From Symbiodinium kawagutii (lineage: Eukaryota > Sar > Dinophyceae > Suessiales > Symbiodiniaceae): a DNA stretch of 64,000 nucleotides. Below, piece by piece: positions 56,000 through 64,000 of the stretch. The DNA is taken from the NCBI GenBank assembly GCA_009767595.1, contig VSDK01000621.1:445597-509596 (forward strand), in the 5' to 3' direction. Position 1 is the stretch's first letter. Every line of letters begins with the position of its first letter. The notes under the pieces were generated by a model. That model was not told where the DNA came from, searched no databases, and saw only the letters and a program-made list of their open reading frames with translations. Position numbers and translations under genes: made by a program.

Positions 56000-56179
56000 C
56001 TACATCAATGGAAGTCTGCAGTTCTTGGGGCGATGGTTTCTGCATTTCTTGGGGTCTTTCCCAAGCCGCAAGGTTTTGCCAATCTTCCAATCAAAATGTC
56101 CATTTGGTTTCTTGCCTCCCAAGAAGACACTCTTCTTTGCCCAGTGCCATCTTGCAAATATCGACACAGGCCTGATGTT
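56000..56179 (-). CDS. Terminal exon of an unrecognised basic protein
   Basis: Acceptor GTACATCTAAATCAG| followed by 59 codons and TAG (56000-56002): NIRPVSIFARWHWAKKSVFL, GGKKPNGHFDWKIGKTLRLG, KDPKKCRNHRPKNC. It is lysine- and arginine-rich, so possibly nucleic-acid-binding or organellar; that is a guess. The plus strand is open over the same DNA with a hydrophobic reading, but lacks matching splice sites. Confidence 0.45.
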   Translation of the reverse strand, partial: NIRPVSIFARWHWAKKSVFLGGKKPNGHFDWKIGKTLRLGKDPKKCRNHRPKNCRLPLM

Positions 56180-56584
56180 CTGATTTAGATGTACTTATAC
56201 AGAAATGTCTGCTATTCTTTAATTAAGTTGCAGAAAGGCCACCATAAAAAGCCTTGCAATATAACACAACTGTAACTTCAATTGCTCCAAACTCTCACTG
56301 AAAGCTAGCCCATGCCTTTTATCTTTCCCAATTGAGAGTAACAACAAGAAGAACCTCAATTTCCTCGCTTTTCGACCCAGAAATGCTTGAGCTGTCCAGG
56401 AAACATCCTACATTGGCAACTCTGAGAGGGGGCATCGGGCCTCCACCGACCGAAGCCCAAAGGGTTAAAATTTGATTCTGAAATTTGCCCACAATTTCTG
56501 CTCAAAAAGTCTCCGCATAGTCATCTTCCCGCCTGTCGCCACACTCCAAGAACGATTGGAGATGCAGGTGCTGCAAGCGCATAC

Positions 56585-56688
56585 CGCAAGAACTTTGGAG
56601 ACTTGCGACTGGCAGACAAGCCTCAAAGGTCGGAGAAGTTGTTTCGGGTGGCTTTCCAAACGAAACGAGGTGCAGCAGATCAAAAATA
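56585..56688 (-). CDS. Exon of an unrecognised gene
   Basis: A 104-nt exon with acceptor CGACTCTTTTAG| and canonical donor TTGCG|GTATGC. It encodes IFDLLHLVSFGKPPETTSPT then FEACLPVASLQSSC. Phase 2 in, phase 1 out. It lies upstream of the terminal exon at 56000 on the same strand and may be the same gene, but the phases (1 against 0) need a further exon. Confidence 0.45.
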
Positions 56689-57125
56689 CTAAAAGAGTCG
56701 GTCTGATGTCATGGCAAGTCGATTGAAAACACACAGAGGAAAATATGGATCCGAGTCGCATGGATCTTCTACTGCAGCCTTGGCGCTGGTTGCTTGCATT
56801 GCAAACACCCTCTTACCACATGGCTTCCACATACTATGACTTGTCAAGACCCTTGCAACCAAAGAGGGTAGCATTCAAGCAACAACGTCCGAGGTCCATG
56901 GATGTCCATGCTAAACCCGTTTTTGTTGCCACGTTCTACATCTTTGTCTTCTCACGAGTGAAAAAGTGGTACAACTGAAGCGTGCTCGATGATTCAATGA
57001 GCTAAGATGGCAGGGTGTCAAAGGTTTAATGCAGAAATATGCAGGAAATATGTCCAAAGTTGGGTTTGCCATGTCAATCACGCGAAAGAAAAATAAGTAA
57101 AGAGAACTGAGGAGAAGTCTTGAAC

Positions 57126-57298
57126 TTGCCGATCACATCCAATAACAATGTTCTTTCCCCAGTTGTTCTCTTTTGCCCCCAACCTTTCCACTTATCCGTT
57201 CCTGGAGAACTGTCAAGTTTTATTTCCATGATGCCTACTGCAGGCGGGCGCACCCCAGTTCGAAAGGGGAATGCTGATGAGACCACTTTAAACATTGT
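57126..57298 (-). CDS. Exon of an unrecognised gene
   Basis: Strong acceptor GACATTTCTTCAG|ACA, frame TMFKVVSSAFPFRTGVRPPA, VGIMEIKLDSSPGTDKWKGW, GQKRTTGERTLLLDVIG. The donor is not certain: AA|GTTCAAG is used here, but the frame is open for about 20 more codons. Confidence 0.4.
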
Positions 57299-57974
57299 CT
57301 GAAGAAATGTCAAAGAAAAAAATAGTGAGACAACCAGGTCAAAAACAACAACTCATGTTCAATTTGCTTCTTTTTTTTGCAACATTGACCCATTTGCTCG
57401 CATGTTTTCAAGATTGAGTTTGCCACATTGTAGCTTGATTACATAGGCGTTTGTAATCATCATTGTTTTTTGCTTTCAGTCCGAAGTTCGCACACATGAT
57501 CACCTTGGCCTCATGATTTTCATGTTGAGTTCCCGGCTGGCCATGTGGCTGATTGCGTACCTTGGGTTTATATTCTTTCGGGTCGGCTAACCCATCATAG
57601 GTGCATCCACTTCTAAATCATGAGCGCTTCCGAGCCTCCGAGCTTGCTTTGTGTTGGTTCCCTGCACTGGCACATAGAATCAGAGTTGTCAAACCCCCTT
57701 TCCCTCTAAACATTACATGCAACTGAGACAGCACACGAGGCTGAAGTTGTCAAATCCTCCGCCCCCTGTGGCCATTATATGCGAAACAAGCAACTACTGT
57801 GTTTGTTTTTTGTGTGCTCATGTCTAAGAACCTGCGCACATGCAATGAATGCTCCTGATGCCACGAACCAGATAGATGGAAAACATCGCAGATACCCACA
57901 ATTAGAACACGAAAAGTGGCTGAGGTATACACGATCAAGAATCGGAGGTACACATGATTGACAACTGTACTCAC

Positions 57975-58039
57975 CATGTACCGCTCAAATTATTGTAAGT
58001 CCTCTGGATCTTGCTGGTCTTCACTGTGTTGTTTTGATC
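57975..58039 (-). CDS. Short exon with GTGAGT donor
   Basis: A 65-nt exon with acceptor AATCAGACTAG| and canonical donor ACATG|GTGAGT. It encodes DQNNTVKTSKIQRTYNNLSG then T. Unrecognised. Confidence 0.4.
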
Positions 58040-58490
58040 CTAGTCTGATTTGCTGGTTGTCAACCTTCTCTTTGCGAATTTCAAAGACGGCACTTCGCAG
58101 AGTGCCGTTGAGCTTTTGGGGATCGCTCTGTGTTCTGACATTCGTCCAAGAGTGTCTGGCAAGAGTTTCTCGTATGTTTTACTTAAGTCTCCAGTCGAGT
58201 GTTCTCCAAAACAGCAATCATTCACTTCCATTTACTTCTTCTTCCCGTTTCTTCTTCCTGTTTTACTTCTCAAGAAACACGTCCTCAAAAACAGGAAGCT
58301 TCAGCCCTCACTGCGACCAGGCACCAACTTGCACCGCAGCTGCACGGAGTTCATCACGTCGTTCAATTGCTGCATCCGTGGCAATTCACGGCCCTGCACA
58401 TATCGAGTCATCTGCTCAGTCGCTGGGACTTGCTAGACTCAATACCTTGCCCCTTGTCGTGATCACCGTTTGATGTGGACGTCTCTGCTG

Positions 58491-58599
58491 TCAACTGTCT
58501 GCCTTCCCTTGAAACAAATGGCAGTCCTTCCATCCTTTCACGCTAGGCACTGCATCAATGAGGACCACGGGTTTGTCAGATCCCTCGGCACAAATCGGT
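58491..58599 (-). CDS. Terminal exon of an unrecognised gene
   Basis: Acceptor CCAGCAGATTTCAG| and 36 codons to TGA (58491-58493): PICAEGSDKPVVLIDAVPSV then KGWKDCHLFQGKADS. Clean frame; no family assigned. A frame upstream (58690-58780, ECWLRGLSSEVMNSLIGRQT) may be part of it. Confidence 0.4.
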
Positions 58600-59347
58600 C
58601 TGAAATCTGCTGGGGCCAAAATGTGGAAAACGCAAAGTCGAAGCATGTGCAAAAACTCTGAAAAGGCAAACAATGGAAAAGCTCCTCGAAGGATTCTGCA
58701 GGCTCCATTCGGCTGACAGCGTTTGCCTCCCAATAAGCGAATTCATCACTTCACTGGAGAGACCTCTCAGCCAGCATTCCATGGAAAGAGTGGAAGTTCC
58801 CAAGTCACTCGACCAATCACATGTCGTGCAGAGCGTGAAACATCACCAGAAACAGCCAAACGAGAATTCAGCAGGGTCCCACTTTTCTTAACTTCACATT
58901 TGACATGTCCCAGTCCAATGCCTGCAGATGGCTTGGCCCGTGCAAGTACCTAAGTTTGAGGGCCGAAGTCAAAGAACAGCAGTTCAAGACAGAATATCCC
59001 ACGGAGGAAAGAAAACAGATTCACGAACAGCTGTCCAACTATGGACCAAAATGCCACATGGAACGGACAAGGTGGCAAGATGTTACTCGAAATGCCGATC
59101 TCCTCTCTAGCGGTAGCCGAGCTACCTTCGCTGAACCCATCCTTGGCATCCTGTGGCTGTCCTGAGAAAGGCTTTGAAGAAGAGCAGTCTCCGACCCAAA
59201 CTTCACTAGGCAAAGTACGCCATCTGTTTGCTCTTTCGTACTGGTCCTGCCCTGCCTTACTTTGGCAAAGTTCCCAGAACACTGCAAAACCTGCACTTTT
59301 GCTCCATCCTCTATTGCCTCCTGGCCACGCAACTCTTTGGAAGAGTT

Positions 59348-59453
59348 CAGAGAAGATCCGAATAAGAAATTCTGCCTGCATTTTTTCCAAACCTATCCAA
59401 ACTTGACCAACTGACAAACTTGTTCATGTCTTCTCTTGATAAAACGGGCTCCA
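59348..59453 (-). CDS. EF-hand protein, terminal exon
   Basis: Acceptor CACCTTGTTTGCAG| and 35 codons to TGA (59348-59350): EPVLSREDMNKFVSWSSLDR then FGKNAGRISYSDLL. G-R-I-S-Y-S-D-L-L is the second half of an EF-hand loop and exiting helix; the first half (D-R-F-G-K-N-A) is degenerate at calcium ligands, so this hand may not bind calcium. It starts with two bases, fitting the single base left by the 48-nt exon. Confidence 0.55.
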
Positions 59454-59707
59454 CTGCAAACAAGGTGGAAATTTGGTTGGCTTTGAAGTTGGGAAGGAAG
59501 CGTGTGTGTGGAACGAGTGAAACAGTGCGACACTTTGCTGCTCTTAAATGGTATGTTGGAAGTTCCTCGGGCCACAGCCATCAGGTCATTGACGTGTTTG
59601 ATGATCTAAAGTTTAAAGAGAAATAAAAAGACGTCTTTACAGCTCTTTTTAAGACAGGCCATGTGACAACGGTAACAGAATGTGAGAGCCTCCCATATAC
59701 TCGGTAC

Positions 59708-59755
59708 CTGAAAAGAATGCTGAGGCCTGTGCCGACATAGAGGATCTTGCCACGT
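59708..59755 (-). CDS. EF-hand protein, 48-nt exon
   Basis: Acceptor ATGTTGTTTTAG| and donor TTTTCAG|GTACCG. Sixteen codons' worth of sequence, keeping phase 1 on both sides. Spliced, it reads NVARSSMSAQASAFFS between the two larger exons. The helix-like sequence follows the calcium loop as expected for the outgoing helix. Confidence 0.5.
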
Positions 59756-60370
59756 CTAAAACAACATTGCAAACAAATAATCAACAATTAGCGGATGACC
59801 CACTTTCTGATGCGTCTGAAATTCCTGCAACGCACCACCATTGGCCAATGTTTGCTGTTTATGTGTTGTCTTGTCTTTCTCGAAGCTTCAAAAATGACCA
59901 CCAGAAGAACAATTTCAGGTGCAAATTGACAAATGCAGGCAGAGAGTTTCGAAAACTGAAAAACAACTCAAACCTTGCCCATGGTCTCCCCATCTCGAGA
60001 TTCAGACAATATCGATTCTTGGACATGGGAGGATCTTGTTAATACATATATACTAAACGTTTAAGACCCTTTTAGAAGCGCTCTTTGGAAGTTAAAAACC
60101 TCTACTGACTTCATCTGATTTCTGGGTGATGTAAAGGGTTGAACTTCATACAGTCAGGAAGATGACTGTGTTGTGCATTTCAATGCTGACATCTGGCGGT
60201 GACTCTTCGATATGACCGAGAGCAGACCTTCTCTATTGGACTTGGGTTTAAAAAGTTGATGAATCACTGACCGATGGTGCAACCAAAACTGAAGTACAGA
60301 GAGAGAGAGAGAGCATGTCTCTTGCATAGAAGGCAAGATCTCTCTAGGCTGTTTACATCGAGAACCCACT

Positions 60371-60547
60371 TGAGAAATTCACAACTTGATCACCATCTGT
60401 ATCCAGCTCTTCGAGATTGGCTATTGCCTTATCAAGCAACACCGAGTCTGAAGATAAAATGGAGGACTCCTTCGCCAGGTCTCTTCTTAAGCCTTGCGCC
60501 TCTAACACTTCAATTAGTTTGCTGGAGGGACCTGTCAGAAGTGCTCT
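60371..60547 (-). CDS. EF-hand protein, exon with DTDGDQVVNFS loop
   Basis: A 177-nt exon with acceptor TTGACTGGGCAG| and donor TCAA|GTGGGT. It encodes RALLTGPSSKLIEVLEAQGL, RRDLAKESSILSSDSVLLDK and AIANLEELDTDGDQVVNFS. L-D-T-D-G-D-Q-V-V-N-F is an EF-hand loop: D1, D3 and D5 are present and G4 is followed by D5, while position 12 (normally E) falls at the splice junction and reads N/S. The helix-loop-linker layout resembles S100 and centrin-type pairs. Probable calcium sensor; start and earlier exons not found. Family B elements lie upstream at 60755-60945. Confidence 0.65.
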
Positions 60548-60754
60548 CTGCCCAGTCAAGTCTCATTTCTAGACTTTTGGAATATTGACAAACCAAACAA
60601 AGAAAGAAAGAAAGGAAAGAAATAAAAGAAACATGTCAAAACTAACAAGTGCACTTAGCACATTGCAGAAAGAATCCCCAAAGGCACCTGATACAACGCA
60701 CCCAGAAAATAAATGTAGCAAACCACAGCTGAAACACTGTCCTCCTACATCGCC

Positions 60755-60945
60755 TGGTTGGTGGTTTCAGTCACTATGAAAAAATATGAGTCATTCAACC
60801 AGTTCTTAGTGATTAAGAGGGAAAAAAAGTCAAAATGTCAATCAAACCACCCACCAGTAGTTGTTTAAGCCTTATTGTTGCTTACTATCCCCTATTATTA
60901 ACCACTACTAACCACTACAAACCATGTCCATCAAACCACCACCCA
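60755..60945. mobile_element. Family B TIR elements, tandem or nested pair (copy B4)
   Basis: Left end TGGTTGGTGGTTTCAGTCAC, an internal ATCAAACCACCCACCAG at about 60840-60858, and a second right end ATCAAACCACCACCCAG at 60928-60945. The flanks carry a direct repeat CTGTCCTCCT (60738 and 60950), too far from the ends for a clean target duplication. On both strands the outer ends give GT..AG. Confidence 0.6.
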
Positions 60946-61649
60946 GTCGCTGTCCTCCTCAAAAACTTCCGCTTCTCTGGACTCCGTTGGAATCTTTCGC
61001 AGCTGAGTTCGCCAGGGTTGGCCACCTCTGGACACCCAGCACCTTAGAGTCGAAACGCACGAAGCTTCTGATTCAAGCATAGCAACCAGCTATGGAGGAC
61101 TTTCATGAGGGTTTTTAAGGGTTGTGACCGTTGATAGCGGTCAATAGGGGGATGATCACCAACAGTAATGGTTAAAAGGACGCCTTAAAAGGAAGCCCTC
61201 AGAGGAAGCACCAACAGATAGTCTGGATGAAGCCTCAAGCAGCAACAACATTGAGGGTCGACGAATGTTGACGACATGCTTTGCATCACAAATGTGATGC
61301 TCTCGACCCGTTGTCAACAAGCTGACTCAACGATACACTAAACACATCACATTACACATCTATACATAGCATGCGATTTCATGCATCTATACACACATCT
61401 TGCATTGTACTTATGTATGAAATACAGTATGTGTTTTTAACAAAACTATACCCATTTATACAAATCTGTATGCTGCAGCATTTCACTAATTTACGCTTTC
61501 GATTGCTGAGAGAGCTATGCTGACCTCAACTCTGAGGTTCAAACTCAGCATTTCGGGGCACTCTACTCCTCAAGGTTTGACCTCACCCAAAGTACGAGGA
61601 GAAAGCATCGAAAGCATAGAAGGCATCAAGGAAAAAAGAACTAAGCAAG

Positions 61650-61715
61650 CTAAGTCTTGGCTGCTTGGCTAGCATTCTCCCCAAAATTGTACTTGCACGA
61701 ATGCTGTAAAATGCT
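61650..61715 (-). CDS. Terminal exon of an unrecognised gene
   Basis: Acceptor CTCTTGTTTTTTCAG| and 21 codons to TAG (61650-61652): SILQHSCKYNFGENASQAAK then T. Phase 0, matching the preceding exon. Confidence 0.45.
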   Translation of the reverse strand, partial: SILQHSCKYNFGENASQAAKT

Positions 61716-61800
61716 CTGAAAAAACAAGAGCGGGTTTATCTCTGGATCCACATGAAAGTGTGATTTCCCTAACTCTGCAGAAATATAACCAACAAAACAC

Positions 61801-61892
61801 CTTGAAAGAAATGCGAAAGGGGATTTCTTTGCCAGGATGCCCACACTCCTTCTCAGGCAGAGTGGCAAAGTCACACCAATGATCTTCGATAC
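61801..61892 (-). CDS. Penultimate exon of the same gene
   Basis: Acceptor TGTGGTTTGTCAG| and donor TTCAAG|GTGTTT; 92 nt. It encodes IEDHWCDFATLPEKECGHPG then KEIPFRISFK. The 85-nt GT-AG intron to the terminal exon has a good pyrimidine tract. Other minus frames are also open, so the reading is probable and not certain. Confidence 0.45.
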
Positions 61893-62161
61893 CTGACAAA
61901 CCACAATTTTCATTTCATCCTCTTCAGTTCGACCACAATAAAACAAGGTAATGGCAGTTCACAAACAACTAGCTAACACATGCTAGGAGATGCTGGCAGC
62001 ATGTCGTGTAGCGAGGAGATTATCGAAACAGCGGTGATTCAATGCCAGAACCTGCCCAGACTCGCTTTGAACTTTCGACTTCTTTCTACCTGCAAACTGA
62101 TGGCCCATGTGTGTGTTTGTGGATGCCTGTGCGTTTGTAGAAAGATAGATAAGTAGATGAA

Positions 62162-63289
62162 TTAGGATCCGATAGGATAGGATAGGATAAAATTAGGACA
62201 GAATCGGATAGAATAGAATACAGAACAGAACAGAACAGCATAGCATAGCATAGCATAGAATAGAATAGAATAGAATTGAATTGAATTAGAATAGAATCGA
62301 ATAGAAAAGAACAGAATAGAATAAAATAGAATGGAATCGAATAGCATAGAATAGAACAGAACAGAATAAATCAGAATAGCAGAGGATAGAATAGAATAGA
62401 ATAGCATAGCATAGAATCGAATAGAATAGAACAGAACAGAACAGAACAGCAAAGCATAGCATAGCATAGCAGAGCAGAGCATAGAATAGAATAGAATTGA
62501 ATTAGAATAGAATCGATAAGAAAAGAATAGAATAGAATAAAATAGAATGGAATCGAATAGCATAGAGTACAACAGAATAGAATAAATCAGAATAGCAGAG
62601 GATAGAATAGAATAGAATAGCATAGCATAGGATAGGATAGAATAGAATAGAAAAGAATAGAATAAAAAAGAATGAAATATAGAACAAAATAGAATAAAAT
62701 AGCATAGCATAGCAAAGGATAGGATAGATTAGACTGGATAGCATGGATAGAATGATTAGAATAGATGGAATAGATTGATGGAATCAAATAAAATAGATAA
62801 TAGAATCAAATAGAACTAGAATCAAATAGAATCAACTAGAATCAAAAAGAATCAAAAAGAATCAAATAGAATCAAATAGAATCAAATGGAATCAGAGATA
62901 GAATCAGAGCTAGAATCAAGTAGAATCTCAAATAGAATCAGGTAGAATCAATCAGCATAACATAGAGTCAAAAAATCGAATCAAAAAATAGAATCAAAAA
63001 GAATCAAACAGAATCAGAGCTAGAATCAGATAGAATCTCAGATAGAATCAGGTAGAATCAAACAACATAAAATAGAGTCAAAAAATCGAATCAAAAAATA
63101 GAATCAGATAGAATCAGATGGAATCTCAGATAGAATCTCAGATAGAATCAGGTAGAATCAGATAGAATCAGAGATATAATCAAATAAAATCGGCTAGAAT
63201 TGGTTTGATAGATGGATAGATAGATAGAAAGATAGAAAGGTAGAAAGATAGACAGATAGAAAGATAGAAAGATAGAAAGATAGAAAGAT

Positions 63290-63331
<42 letters not shown>

Positions 63332-63365
63332 TAGGTAGGTAGGTAGGTAAGTAGGTAAGTAGATA
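62162..63365. repeat. Long compound array: (ATAGA)n, (AATCAAATAG)n, (AGAT)n, (GTAG)n
   Basis: From 62162 TAGGA/TAGAA pentamer words with GCATA islands, including a repeated superblock of about 230 bp (AACAGAACAGAACAG..ATAGCATAGCATAG at 62223 and 62430). From 62760 a decamer-like AATCAAATAG/AATCAGATAG array with a repeated CATAAAATAGAGTCAAAAAA at 62955 and 63065. From 63205 AGATAGAA and finally GTAGGTAG. No genes. Confidence 0.9.
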
Positions 63366-64000
63366 TATGTATATCCATCTATATACATACTTACATGCGT
63401 ACTTAGATACATACACGAGAAAACCTAGCTTGTATACATTAGATACGTAATTTGCTGAAATATATTGCATTCCCTTAAGGTCACTTTACTTCACTTTGCG
63501 TTGCTTGCATGCGTGCATACATGTGTATGTATGCATGCCTGCATCTATGTATCCGTGTATCCATGTATCTATGAATGTATTTCCGTCCAAGAAAACCAAC
63601 AACCTACCAGACACATCTGGCCGCCAACTGGATGATCTCTTAGAGCATGTGCCCTTCCCACAAATTACGGGTTTCATTGGGTTTCATTGGTATCGGTTTG
63701 TAAATGTTCAATCTAGCCACACAAATGGCTAGTGAGCCCCACTTTTCATCAAACTGAGCATCACATTTGTCGACCCTCTAGCTGCAAACGTTTCTGAACT
63801 TTCTTGACCTCCAGGGTTGTATTTGCAATGTCGAGCAAAGAAAAGGAGAAAATGGGCCGACAGTCGCCTGTTCAGCAGTTCAGCTTGTTGCATGAATCGG
63901 TGGGATCAAAACCACGAAACCCGAAACTGTAAAGCCTGGGTCAGCGATGCACTTGCTTCGCGAAGCCTAAAGCTGGAGCTGAACATTGAACCAACTGAAC
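63366..64000. other. No firm gene
   Basis: ATGTATGC-rich repeat at 63505-63575. A minus frame ending at GTAG|GTTGTT (63611, PVICGKGTCSKRSSSWRPDV) and another near 63745-63830 (LLDIANTTLEVKKVQKRLQL) are possible exons without full support. Confidence 0.3.

Noticed and set aside
55850..56188. Plus-strand hydrophobic frame over 100 codons
   Set aside because: The minus strand has a strong acceptor, a 59-codon frame and a stop over the same DNA. The plus frame has no matching splice sites and is probably its shadow.
62162..62787. Tyr/Ser/Leu-rich minus-strand frames of up to 180 codons
   Set aside because: Translations of the TAGAA pentamer array.

Overview
The window looks like nuclear DNA of a dinoflagellate, most likely of the Symbiodiniaceae type; this is inference. 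The signs are very sparse coding, small exons scattered over kilobases, splice donors that include GC and perhaps GA as well as GT, many short terminal-inverted-repeat (TIR) elements, and many microsatellites. I see no complete intronless gene, no rRNA or tRNA, no CRISPR array, no bacterial-type operon and no full spliced-leader relic. All gene calls are exon-level and were read by eye from reading frame, splice sites and phase.

Most supported exons lie on the minus strand. (1) About 7.7-33.5 kb: roughly 20 tiny exons (57-86 nt), each encoding one repeat with C-x-A and GG-A/G-I/V motifs, like the Chlamydia-type polymorphic membrane protein (PMP) repeat. Many start and end in phase 1, so an exon equals a repeat. 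They belong to at least one very large surface or secreted repeat gene, probably two because a stop-bearing exon ends a gene near 13 kb. (2) 39.8-45.9 kb: up to 12 exons of a GT32/capsular-polysaccharide-synthesis-like glycosyltransferase, with seven consecutive junctions in compatible phase. (3) 47.7-48.1 kb: a two-exon 3' end on the plus strand, next to the main satellite. (4) 49-58.6 kb: isolated exons of unrecognised minus-strand genes, two with stop codons. (5) 59.3-60.5 kb: the 3' end of an EF-hand protein in three exons. (6) 61.6-61.9 kb: a two-exon 3' end of an unrecognised gene.

Between exons there are four groups of mobile or foldback DNA. Family A is an approximately 100-bp TIR element with at least 14 copies. 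Family B (TIR starting GGTTGGTGGTTT) and family C (TIR around GGGTCA/TGACCC) have ends that double as GT donor and AG acceptor, and may be introner-like. A 174-bp element at 9.5 kb has near-perfect 38-bp inverted ends. Satellites include a near-perfect 1.1-kb heptamer array at 46.4-47.5 kb and long TTTC, CAA, TAGAA and ACAG arrays. The long open frames on these arrays are artefacts.
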